Below, piece by piece: positions 1 to 7,026 of a DNA stretch of 64,000 nt; the first letter of the stretch is position 1; each line of letters starts with the position of its first letter. The position numbers and the translations under genes were made by a program. The stretch is taken from positions 1 to 64,000 of the forward strand of contig CAWDGB010000009.1 in assembly GCA_963801715.1 (NCBI GenBank), in the 5' to 3' direction. The notes under the pieces were generated by a model, which was not told the origin of the DNA, ran no database searches, and saw nothing but the letters and a program-made list of their open reading frames with translations. This DNA comes from CAVVJA01 sp963801715. GTDB taxonomy: Bacteria > Actinomycetota > Actinomycetes > Mycobacteriales > Jatrophihabitantaceae.

Positions 1-263
1 CGCCGTTCAGAGACTGTTCTCCGTCGCGTTTTAGGATGCCGGGCAGGGAATTTCCGTGACTCCCACACCGAGATAGGTCCTGGGCTGTCGTGGCGCGACG
101 CGTTCACCGCGCCCCGCCGCAAGATGATCACCGACCTTGGCATTGGGGCAATGAGCAGCCGGGGCGATCGCGGCAATGAGCATCGTCAACCCAGGGAAGG
201 GTGCCCGTCGAGGGCGAAGAAGTCAATCGAGACCTGGCTGGGATTTCGTCAGGCGGCCTTCGG
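1..263. other. Left flank, no gene recognised
   Basis: This stretch lies beyond the stop of the minus-strand S66 peptidase. I see no convincing open frame, RNA gene or strong hairpin. It may be intergenic or hold the edge of a gene outside the window. Confidence 0.4.
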
Positions 264-1337
264 TCATAGCCCGCGCAGGTCCTTCCGGGTGAACGTTATG
301 CCAGCCGTGACCGCGGGCTCGAGCGTGCGGATCGTGCGCTCGATCGGGTCGACCCGAGCTCGCACGCCCAGCGGGAGCACGCCCATCGGCGAGCTGTGCC
401 CATAGTCGAGATTGGCGACAACCACGAGGTCAGCTCGACCCCACTCGGCCAGCACCCGCTGGACCCGATCCCACAGCTCGAACATCCGTTGCAGCGTGTA
501 CGTCTCGGGCCGGGACAGCAGCAGCGCGGCGATGCGGCCGAGGATGCCGGTGGCGCCGTAGTTCTGCAGCCATAGTTCGACCGTGTACGGCGCTGGTGCT
601 TCCTCGGAAAGCTCAAGCAGCAAAACGGCGCCGTCCCAGGTCGACGGCGGCGGCCAGATCGGGGTTCCTTTCACGGTTTCGAGCGTGTCGGCGCAGCCAC
701 CGATGAGCTCCCCTTCGACCGGTTCGGTGCCCTGTAGCCAAGCCCAGCCCGGATTCGGCCACCAGCGACGGCGCCGACCGGCGAGCACCGGGTTGGCCCA
801 ATCCAGCCGTTCATCGGTCCACTCCGGCGCCGCCCGCAATTGAAGCGGCTCGGACCGGAATAGCGCATCGCGCACGCATTCCTCGACGTACGGGTGAATG
901 CCGCCGTTCTCGGCAAACGCGGTCAGCAGGCTCGGCCCATAAAACGAAACGACGCCCGCGACCCGATTGGCGAGATGCTGCACGGTCGAGTCCGAGAAGC
1001 CCATGAAAACCTTGGGATGGTCGTGGATCATGTCGAAATCGAGGTACGGGATCATTCGGATCGAGTCGTCGCCGCCGATGCTGGTCAGGATGCCCGCCAC
1101 GGCATCCTCGGTGAGGGCCCAATGCAGATCATCGGCCCGCGCCCGCGGATTCGCCCGCAGGAACGCGTCATCTCGGCGGGCGTTGGGCGCGTCGACAACC
1201 AGCACGTCGAAGGTCCGCTCCAGTTGACGCACGCCAGCGTCATGGCGGTGTGGGACAGCGGCACTGACGCCTGCAGACAGCGACACGATGGCGACGGTGT
1301 CACCAGCCCGCAGGGCGGGAGGAGAGATCAACGACAT
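264..1337 (-). CDS. S66 family LD-carboxypeptidase, MccF-like
   Basis: A cytoplasmic serine peptidase of family S66, 357 aa. The nucleophile is S115 in GFSDST; the other catalytic residues appear to be E220 in ADTLETVKG and H314 in DYGHSSP. The GGDDSIRMIPYLD stretch before the serine and the tryptophan-rich middle (WWPNPGWAW, about 192-200) resemble MccF, which cleaves microcin C-type aminoacyl nucleotides, more than LdcA muropeptide peptidases. The frame stays open to 1628, but homology begins at ATG 1337 (MSLISPPALRAGD), and a longer form would overlap the divergent aldo/keto reductase at 1405. No antibiotic biosynthesis genes are nearby. Family is secure; the substrate is inferred. Confidence 0.88.
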   Translation of the reverse strand: MSLISPPALRAGDTVAIVSLSAGVSAAVPHRHDAGVRQLERTFDVLVVDAPNARRDDAFLRANPRARADDLHWALTEDAVAGILTSIGGDDSIRMIPYLDFDMIHDHPKVFMGFSDSTVQHLANRVAGVVSFYGPSLLTAFAENGGIHPYVEECVRDALFRSEPLQLRAAPEWTDERLDWANPVLAGRRRRWWPNPGWAWLQGTEPVEGELIGGCADTLETVKGTPIWPPPSTWDGAVLLLELSEEAPAPYTVELWLQNYGATGILGRIAALLLSRPETYTLQRMFELWDRVQRVLAEWGRADLVVVANLDYGHSSPMGVLPLGVRARVDPIERTIRTLEPAVTAGITFTRKDLRGL

Positions 1338-1404
1338 GAGGCGAGCGTGCCGCGCGTTCGGACCCGCAGCAACTCGCGGAGTAACGCAGTGGTAGGACCG
1401 TGCC

Positions 1405-2292
1405 ATGTCGCCCACGCTTCCCGCCCACGCCTCCGGCACGTTCACTATTGGCGAGCGGACGGTGCATCGGCTCGGGTTCGGCACGATGAGATTGACCGGA
1501 CCCGGTATCTGGGGTGAGCCGGTCGACCGGGCCGAGTGCGTGGCCGTCGTGCGCCGTGCCGTCGAGCTAGGTGTCGATCTCATCGATACCGCAGATTCGT
1601 ATGGACCGGCGGTCAGTGAGGACATCATCCGCGAAGCGCTCCATCCCTATCCGTCGCACGTGCTGATCGCCAGCAAGGCTGGCCTGGTCCGGACCGGACC
1701 GGACGCATGGTTTCCGGTTGCGCGGCCTAGGTACCTGCGTCAGCAGGCGGAAATGTCACTGCGCCGCCTTCGCCTGGACTGCATTCCGCTGTTTCAGCTG
1801 CATCGCATCGATGAGCAGGTCCCGCTCGCGGATTCGCTCGGTGCCCTTGTCGAGCTTCGGGACGAGGGCAAGATCGAGGCCATTGGTCTGTCCGAGGTCG
1901 GAATGCCGGAGATCGAAGAGGCTCGGGCGATCACTCCGATAGCCACGGTGCAGAACCTCTACAACCTCACACACCGACGGTCGGAGCCTGTTGTCGAGTA
2001 CTGCGCGGCGAATGGCATCGGGTTCATTCCGTGGTATCCGATAGGGGGCGGACGCCTTGCAGCCGCGGAGCGCCGCCTCGATGACCTGTTGCGCGCCGCG
2101 GGCGGCACACCAGCTCAGGTCGCGCTGGCGTGGCTGCTCGCGCGTTCGGAGGTGATCCTGCCCATTCCCGGTACGTCTCAGATATCCCACCTGGAGGAGA
2201 ACGTCGGCGCGGCGGAGATCACGTTGACCGACGACCAAGTGGCCGGGCTGACGGCCGCTGGAACGCCGCACCGAAGCCGCCATCCGGTGTGA
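1405..2292 (+). CDS. Aldo/keto reductase
   Basis: An NAD(P)H-dependent aldo/keto reductase of 295 aa with a TIM-barrel fold. The catalytic tetrad is visible: D61 and Y66 in DTADSYG, K91 in ASKAG and H133 in QLHRID. The C-terminal PIPGTSQ segment is the usual cofactor-phosphate loop. Length is typical of the family. ATG 1405 follows TAGGAC (1393-1398) by six bases, which suggests a leaderless transcript. The substrate cannot be deduced. The acyl-CoA mutase gene starts 52 bases downstream behind its own promoter, so the two need not be co-transcribed. Confidence 0.93.
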   Translation: MSPTLPAHASGTFTIGERTVHRLGFGTMRLTGPGIWGEPVDRAECVAVVRRAVELGVDLIDTADSYGPAVSEDIIREALHPYPSHVLIASKAGLVRTGPDAWFPVARPRYLRQQAEMSLRRLRLDCIPLFQLHRIDEQVPLADSLGALVELRDEGKIEAIGLSEVGMPEIEEARAITPIATVQNLYNLTHRRSEPVVEYCAANGIGFIPWYPIGGGRLAAAERRLDDLLRAAGGTPAQVALAWLLARSEVILPIPGTSQISHLEENVGAAEITLTDDQVAGLTAAGTPHRSRHPV

Positions 2293-2316
2293 CGTTGCCC
2301 GTTCCGCATGGCCAGA

Positions 2317-2344
2317 TAGTAGGACGTCCTAGTAATCTTGCGAT
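2317..2344 (+). promoter_or_regulatory. Palindromic operator and leaderless -10 of the mutase gene
   Basis: TAGGACGTCCTA at 2320-2331 is a perfect 12-base palindrome. With one G-G mismatch it extends to 18 bases (2317-2334). Its edge overlaps TAATCT (2333-2338), which lies six bases before ATG 2345 and looks like a -10 box for a leaderless mRNA. A dimeric regulator bound here would block polymerase. The regulator is unknown; a TetR- or GntR-type acyl-CoA sensor is a guess. Confidence 0.55.
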
Positions 2345-4012
2345 ATGGACGCGGGTGACATCGAGGCGGGCCGCGCCCGCTGGCAGCAGCGCTACGACGC
2401 GGCGGCGAAGCTCGACCGGGACTACACGACGCTGTCCGGGGTAGAGGTCGAGCCGCTCTACGGGCCGACCGGCGCCGAGGACCGTTTCGAGCGCATCGGC
2501 TGGCCGGGGGAGTACCCGTTCACGCGAGGAATTCACCCGACGGGCTACCGGGGCAAGCCGTGGACGATCCGGCAATTCGCCGGATTCGGGAACGCCGAGC
2601 AGACCAACGCGCGCTACAAGATGATCCTGGCCGAGGGCGGTGGCGGGCTGTCGGTCGCATTCGACATGCCCACGCTCATGGGCCGCGACTCCGACGATCC
2701 CCGCTCGCTCGGCGAGGTTGGGCACTGCGGGGTGGCGATCGACTCCGCCGCGGACATGGACGTGCTGTTCGAGGGCATCGACCTCGCCTCGACCACCACC
2801 TCGATGACGATCTCCGGTCCCGCGGTACCGATCTTCTGCATGTATGTGGTGGCGGCGGAACGACAGGGCGCAGATATCAGCCGGCTCAACGGAACTCTGC
2901 AGACCGACATATTCAAGGAGTACATCGCGCAGAAGGAGTGGATCTATCCGCCGGAGCCGCACCTGAAGCTCATCGGCGACCTGATGGAGTTCGTGGGCAC
3001 CGAGGTGCCCGCGTACAAGCCGCTGTCTGTCTCGGGGTATCACATCCGGGAGGCGGGTTCGACCGCCGCACAGGAGCTGGCATTCACCCTGGCCGACGGT
3101 TTCGGCTACGTCGAGCTGGGTCTATCCCGCGGGCTTGACATCGAGCAGTTCGCCCCCGGCTTGTCGTTCTTCTTTGATGCTCACATCGATTTCTTCGAAG
3201 AGATCGCGAAGTTCCGTGCTGCTCGCCGCATTTGGGCGCGGTGGATGCGCGATGTGTACGGCGCCCGGACCGAGCGGGCGCAGTGGCTGCGGTTCCACAC
3301 CCAGACGGCTGGCGTCTCGCTGACCGCGCAGCAGCCGGACAACAACATCGTGCGCACCGCCGTCGAGGCCATGGCCGCGGTCCTCGGGGGCACGAACTCG
3401 CTGCACACCAACGCCCTTGACGAGGTGCTCGCGCTGCCCTCGGAGAAGGCCGCACAGATCGCGCTGCGCACCCAGCAGGTGATCGCGGAGGAAACCGGTG
3501 CGCTCAACGTCGTCGATCCCCTCGGTGGTTCCTGGTACGTCGAAGCCGAGACAGATCGGATCGAGGCGGAGGCGGAACGCATCTTCACTCAGATCCGAGA
3601 TCTCGGGTCTGACGGAACGATGACGGCCGGGTTGCTGCGGGGCATCGAGGACGGTTGGTTCATCACGGAGATCGCCGACTCTGCGTTCGCTTACCAGCAG
3701 CAGCTGGAGAAGGGCGAGAAGCGCGTGGTGGGGATGAACACGCTCACTGGCGACGTCGGCGACGAGTTGGAGATCTTGCGGGTATCGCACGAAGTCGAGT
3801 TGGACCAGCGCCGGGTGGTCGCGGATCGGCGTCGCACGCGCGACCAGGCCGCGGTGGATGTGGCCCTCACCCGGATGGTTGAGGCGGCCCGTTCGGACCG
3901 CAACATCGTCCCGCCGATGCTCGAGGCAGCACGCGCGGAAGCCACGCTCGGCGAGATCTGTGACGCGTTTCGGCCGCTCTGGGGCGAGTACCGGGAGCCC
4001 GTGCGGTTCTAG
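2345..4012 (+). CDS. icmA: Acyl-CoA mutase large subunit, isobutyryl-CoA mutase type
   Basis: Catalytic subunit of an adenosylcobalamin-dependent acyl-CoA mutase, 555 aa. It has the substrate TIM barrel but no C-terminal B12-binding domain, so it needs a separate small subunit, which is not in the window. In methylmalonyl-CoA mutase the substrate carboxylate is held by Tyr89 and Arg207. Here the matching positions are F78 (TIRQFAGFG) and Q196 (EYIAQKEW), the pair reported for isobutyryl-CoA mutase IcmA. The catalytic histidine lies in GYHIREAG (H233). The enzyme probably interconverts isobutyryl- and n-butyryl-CoA in valine or fatty-acid metabolism. Related 2-hydroxyacyl-CoA mutases remain possible, although those described carry Ile rather than Phe at the first site. 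Confidence 0.87.
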   Translation: MDAGDIEAGRARWQQRYDAAAKLDRDYTTLSGVEVEPLYGPTGAEDRFERIGWPGEYPFTRGIHPTGYRGKPWTIRQFAGFGNAEQTNARYKMILAEGGGGLSVAFDMPTLMGRDSDDPRSLGEVGHCGVAIDSAADMDVLFEGIDLASTTTSMTISGPAVPIFCMYVVAAERQGADISRLNGTLQTDIFKEYIAQKEWIYPPEPHLKLIGDLMEFVGTEVPAYKPLSVSGYHIREAGSTAAQELAFTLADGFGYVELGLSRGLDIEQFAPGLSFFFDAHIDFFEEIAKFRAARRIWARWMRDVYGARTERAQWLRFHTQTAGVSLTAQQPDNNIVRTAVEAMAAVLGGTNSLHTNALDEVLALPSEKAAQIALRTQQVIAEETGALNVVDPLGGSWYVEAETDRIEAEAERIFTQIRDLGSDGTMTAGLLRGIEDGWFITEIADSAFAYQQQLEKGEKRVVGMNTLTGDVGDELEILRVSHEVELDQRRVVADRRRTRDQAAVDVALTRMVEAARSDRNIVPPMLEAARAEATLGEICDAFRPLWGEYREPVRF

Positions 4013-4040
4013 GTCGGCGCGGGACGCTAATTCTCCTAGG

Positions 4041-4619
4041 ATGCCCGGCGTGGCTACCAACGTGATCGATTTCGAGGTGTCGAAGACCGCCATCGACGGT
4101 TTGCTCGTGCTGTGCATGAAACAGGTCAGTGACGAGCGCGGCGCCATTCGGGAGTTCTTCCGGGAGAGCGGCCTGCAGGAGGCCGGTGTCTACGCCGGGC
4201 GTTGGCGGCAGATCAATGTGACGCAGAGTAGGCAGGGAACGATCCGGGGGCTGCACGGCGAGGCGATGACGAAGCTTGTCGCCATTGTGTCCGGCGAGGC
4301 CTTGGGCGTATACGTCGACGCCCGGCCGGAATCGTCGACAACCGGTGCGGTCGCGACCGTGCGACTCGCACCGGGAACCCAGGTTTTGGTGCCCTCCGGC
4401 GTGTGCAATGGCTTCCAGTCGCTGAGCGCCGAACCGACGCAATATCTGTATTGCTTCGATACCGAATGGGCACCAGGGATGGCCGGGGTGGCTGTCAATC
4501 CCTTCGATGCCGAGCTTGGCATCGACTGGCCGATCACGATCGACCGGGAAGACCGGTCGCTACTGTCCGCGAAAGACGCTGCCGCGCCGACGCTTGCGGA
4601 AGTGCTCGCCCGTAGCTGA
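4041..4619 (+). CDS. RmlC-family cupin (dTDP-4-dehydrorhamnose 3,5-epimerase-like)
   Basis: A 192-aa cupin of the RmlC family. TIRGLHGE (about 68-74) matches the RGLH motif carrying the catalytic histidine (H72), and VPSGVCNGF matches the PxGxAHGF strand. Two things differ from canonical epimerases: the second histidine is replaced by Asn (N123), and the usual tyrosine pair after this strand reads FDTEWAPG, so the catalytic acid appears absent. It may be a related sugar-nucleotide isomerase or non-catalytic. No other dTDP-rhamnose genes are nearby. The start is ATG 4041 or GTG 4050; AGG at 4038 would be better spaced for 4050. Confidence 0.7.
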   Translation: MPGVATNVIDFEVSKTAIDGLLVLCMKQVSDERGAIREFFRESGLQEAGVYAGRWRQINVTQSRQGTIRGLHGEAMTKLVAIVSGEALGVYVDARPESSTTGAVATVRLAPGTQVLVPSGVCNGFQSLSAEPTQYLYCFDTEWAPGMAGVAVNPFDAELGIDWPITIDREDRSLLSAKDAAAPTLAEVLARS

Positions 4620-4660
4620 ACGGCGGCGGGCACCAGGGTGCATCTGGGACACTGGACCAC

Positions 4661-5623
4661 ATGACCGCTGCGAACCGCCGTCGTCCCCCCGCGCCTGCGC
4701 CCGCGATGGCAGCTGCCATGTCCGGAGCCGTCGACCTCGCGGCCGTGAAGGCCCGCTCCGACGCGGCCACGCGGGCCGCCGAGAACCCCCCTCCGGCGCC
4801 TGGAGGCTACGTCGTCGACGTGACCGAGGCGACGTTCCAGACCGAGGTGATCGATCGATCGTTCCAGGTGCCGGTGCTCATCGACCTGTGGGCCGACTGG
4901 TGCCAACCGTGCAAGCAGCTGTCGCCCATCCTGGAGCGGCTCGCCGGCGAGGCTGGAGGCAGCTGGATTCTCGCCAAGATCGACGTGGACGCCAACCCGC
5001 GCATCTCGCAGGCGTTGCAGGTCCAGAGCATCCCGACCGTCTTCGCGGCGATCGGGGGACAGCTGGTACCTGGCTTCCAGGGTGCGTTACCTGAACCGCA
5101 GGTTCGGGAGTTCGTGGGCGCACTGGTCAAGGCCGGCGCGCAGGCCGGCCTCGGCGATGCGGTCGCACCGGGTGCTGCCGGCGACGACGAGGCAGCGGCA
5201 GCCGAGCTGCCGGTCGATTCGCGCTTCAGCGATGCCGAAGCCGCGCTCGAAGCCGGTCAGTTCGACCTGGCCGCGAAGGGCTACCAGGCCATCCTCGACG
5301 CGGAGCCGGCCAACACCGAGGCGGCGCTCGCGCTGCGCCAGGTGCGGCTGTTGGAACGACTGCAGGACATTGATCCCAAGCTCGTCGCCCGGGCCGAGAC
5401 CGCACCCAACGACGTGCCGGCCCAGCTTGCCGCCGCCGACTATGCGCTGTCGCGTAGCGACGTCGATGGCGCGCTGGGTCGGTTGCTTGCCCTCGTCCGC
5501 AGAGTGAGCGGTGATGACCGGGACGCCGTCCGAGAGCGGCTCATCGAGTACTTCGACCTGCTAGGTCCTGACGATCCCCGGGTCCCGCCCGCGCGGCGCG
5601 CTCTCGCCAACGCCCTGTTCTAA
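4661..5623 (+). CDS. Thioredoxin-domain TPR protein, YbbN/CnoX-like
   Basis: A 320-aa cytoplasmic protein: an Ala/Pro-rich N-terminus (1-48), a thioredoxin domain (about 50-160) and a C-terminal helical TPR region. The redox motif WADWCQPCK retains both cysteines (C81, C84), whereas E. coli YbbN/CnoX has lost the CxxC pair. YbbN proteins are co-chaperones that hand clients to GroEL and DnaK and protect them during oxidative stress. The intact CxxC suggests true thiol exchange here. ATG 4661 follows GACACT (4648-4653) by seven bases, fitting a leaderless mRNA. A dispersed hairpin repeat lies about 90 bases past the stop. Confidence 0.9.
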   Translation: MTAANRRRPPAPAPAMAAAMSGAVDLAAVKARSDAATRAAENPPPAPGGYVVDVTEATFQTEVIDRSFQVPVLIDLWADWCQPCKQLSPILERLAGEAGGSWILAKIDVDANPRISQALQVQSIPTVFAAIGGQLVPGFQGALPEPQVREFVGALVKAGAQAGLGDAVAPGAAGDDEAAAAELPVDSRFSDAEAALEAGQFDLAAKGYQAILDAEPANTEAALALRQVRLLERLQDIDPKLVARAETAPNDVPAQLAAADYALSRSDVDGALGRLLALVRRVSGDDRDAVRERLIEYFDLLGPDDPRVPPARRALANALF

Positions 5624-5714
5624 TGGCGCCGACCCTCGCGCCCCCCGCACCCTCGCCGCTCGCGCCGCCGCCAACACCTCGCGCCTCCCGTGACCTCGCA
5701 CCCTCCCTCCCCTC

Positions 5715-5763
5715 GATGATCTTGGACTTAATGCCAAATAAGGGCGATTAGTCCAAGATCATC
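5715..5763. repeat. Dispersed palindromic element, copy 1
   Basis: The left arm GATGATCTTGGACTTA and a right arm ending TCCAAGATCATC enclose a short loop. It lies between the convergent YbbN-like and pirin genes, where a two-way terminator would be expected. Related copies are at 17274, 33927, 45755 and 61989, with a half copy at 24123. Confidence 0.85.
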
Positions 5764-5770
5764 AAAGCCA

Positions 5771-5903
5771 GGCGTCGGGTTGGGGAGCTGGCGTCGGGCT
5801 GGGGGGCTGGCGTCGGTGGAGCTGGGCGTCGGCTTGGGGAGCTGGCGTCGGGTTGGGGAGCTGGGGCGTCGGGTTGGGGAGCTGGCGTCGGGTTGGGGAG
5901 AAG
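5771..5903. repeat. 19-bp tandem repeat, G-rich
   Basis: About seven imperfect head-to-tail copies of GGCGTCGGGTTGGGGAGCT; one unit is truncated and others vary by one or two bases. The array sits between the palindromic element and the pirin stop codon at 5908-5910. Each unit has GGG and GGGG runs on one strand, so G-quadruplex formation is plausible. The 19-base period is not a multiple of three and no gene covers it. Confidence 0.85.
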
Positions 5904-5907
5904 GGAA

Positions 5908-6879
5908 TCAGTTGGCGGTGTGGGGCATGATCGCGTTCGCCGGGATCACGCCGAGCCGGCCGGCGCGGAAGTCATCGAGCGCTTGCTGCAGCTCCTCGGT
6001 GGTGTTCATGACGAACGGGCCATAGTGCGCCACCGGCTCACCGATTGGCCGGCCCCCGAGGATCAACACGTCCAGGGCGGGGTGGCGGGACTCCTGCGCG
6101 ACGTTCGCCGAGACTGTCAGCCGGTCACCGGCGCCGAACAGCGCCAGCTGGCCGGTGCGTATCGGCCGGCCCTGGGACCCGACCGTGCCGGACCCGGAAA
6201 GAACGTAGACCAGAGCGTTGTAGTCCGATTGCCAGGGCAGGGACAGCGTCGCGCCCGGAGCGATGGTCGCGTGCGCCAGGGTGATCGGCGTGTGCGTCGA
6301 GCCGGGGCCGGAGTGGCCGTCGATGCTCCCCGCGACAATCCGGACGAGCGCGCCTCCGTCGTCAGACGCCACGAGCGTCGCTTGACCGCCCTCGATGCTC
6401 TGGTAGCGCGGTGGGGTGAACTTGTCCTTCGCGGGAAGGTTCACCCACAGCTGGATGCCGTGGAACAAGCCACCGGACAGGACCAGTTCCTCGGGCGGCG
6501 TCTCGATGTGCAGGATGCCGGCGCCCGCGGTCATCCACTGCGTGGCGCCATTCTCGATCACCCCGCCACCACCGTGCGAATCCTGATGCAGGAACGTGCC
6601 GTCGATCATGTAGGTGACGGTCTCGAATCCGCGATGCGGATGCCACGGGGTGCCCTTGGGCTCACCCGGCGCGTAGTCGACCTCGCCCATCTGGTCCATG
6701 TGGACAAACGGGTCAAGGTCCCGCAGCCCGACGCCCGCGAATGCGCGGATTACCGGGAACCCTTCGCCCTCGAACCCCTTCGGGCCGGTTGTCACCGACC
6801 GGACGGGGCGCTCGGTGTCGTCGAGCGTTGCTGGGTTCAGGCGTGGCAATGTCAAAGTGTCCGCGGTCACAGCGGGCAT
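5908..6879 (-). CDS. Pirin family protein
   Basis: A 323-aa bicupin of the pirin family. The N-terminal cupin carries the metal site: HPHRGFETVTY supplies two histidines, and TAGAGILHIE a third histidine and the glutamate. Bacterial pirins range from quercetin 2,3-dioxygenases to redox-linked regulators; the sequence alone does not tell which. ATG 6879 is preceded by GGAGG at good spacing and is chosen over the longer frame to 6969. A short inverted repeat lies just upstream. Confidence 0.92.
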   Translation of the reverse strand: MPAVTADTLTLPRLNPATLDDTERPVRSVTTGPKGFEGEGFPVIRAFAGVGLRDLDPFVHMDQMGEVDYAPGEPKGTPWHPHRGFETVTYMIDGTFLHQDSHGGGGVIENGATQWMTAGAGILHIETPPEELVLSGGLFHGIQLWVNLPAKDKFTPPRYQSIEGGQATLVASDDGGALVRIVAGSIDGHSGPGSTHTPITLAHATIAPGATLSLPWQSDYNALVYVLSGSGTVGSQGRPIRTGQLALFGAGDRLTVSANVAQESRHPALDVLILGGRPIGEPVAHYGPFVMNTTEELQQALDDFRAGRLGVIPANAIMPHTAN

Positions 6880-6894
6880 ATCAGCCTCCAAAAT

Positions 6895-6908
6895 GTTGCA
6901 TCCGCAAC
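6895..6908. promoter_or_regulatory. Inverted repeat upstream of pirin
   Basis: GTTGC, four bases, then GCAAC form a perfect short inverted repeat about 16 bases before the pirin start. The position suits a repressor site. No regulator gene is adjacent and the arms are short, so this is tentative. Confidence 0.3.
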
Positions 6909-7026
6909 GAGATGGCAAATTAACGCCGGGCCGGGCCGAGGAATTCCCCCACGCCGCATCTCCCAGCATGGCGCCGGAGCGGCTGCGATCAAAGAGCGCT
7001 GCCGGTAGCGAGAAGACCGGAACCCG

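Noticed and set aside
124..405. Plus-strand frame at the left edge
   Set aside because: Mostly overlaps the S66 peptidase in antisense, with arginine/serine-rich composition typical of shadow frames.
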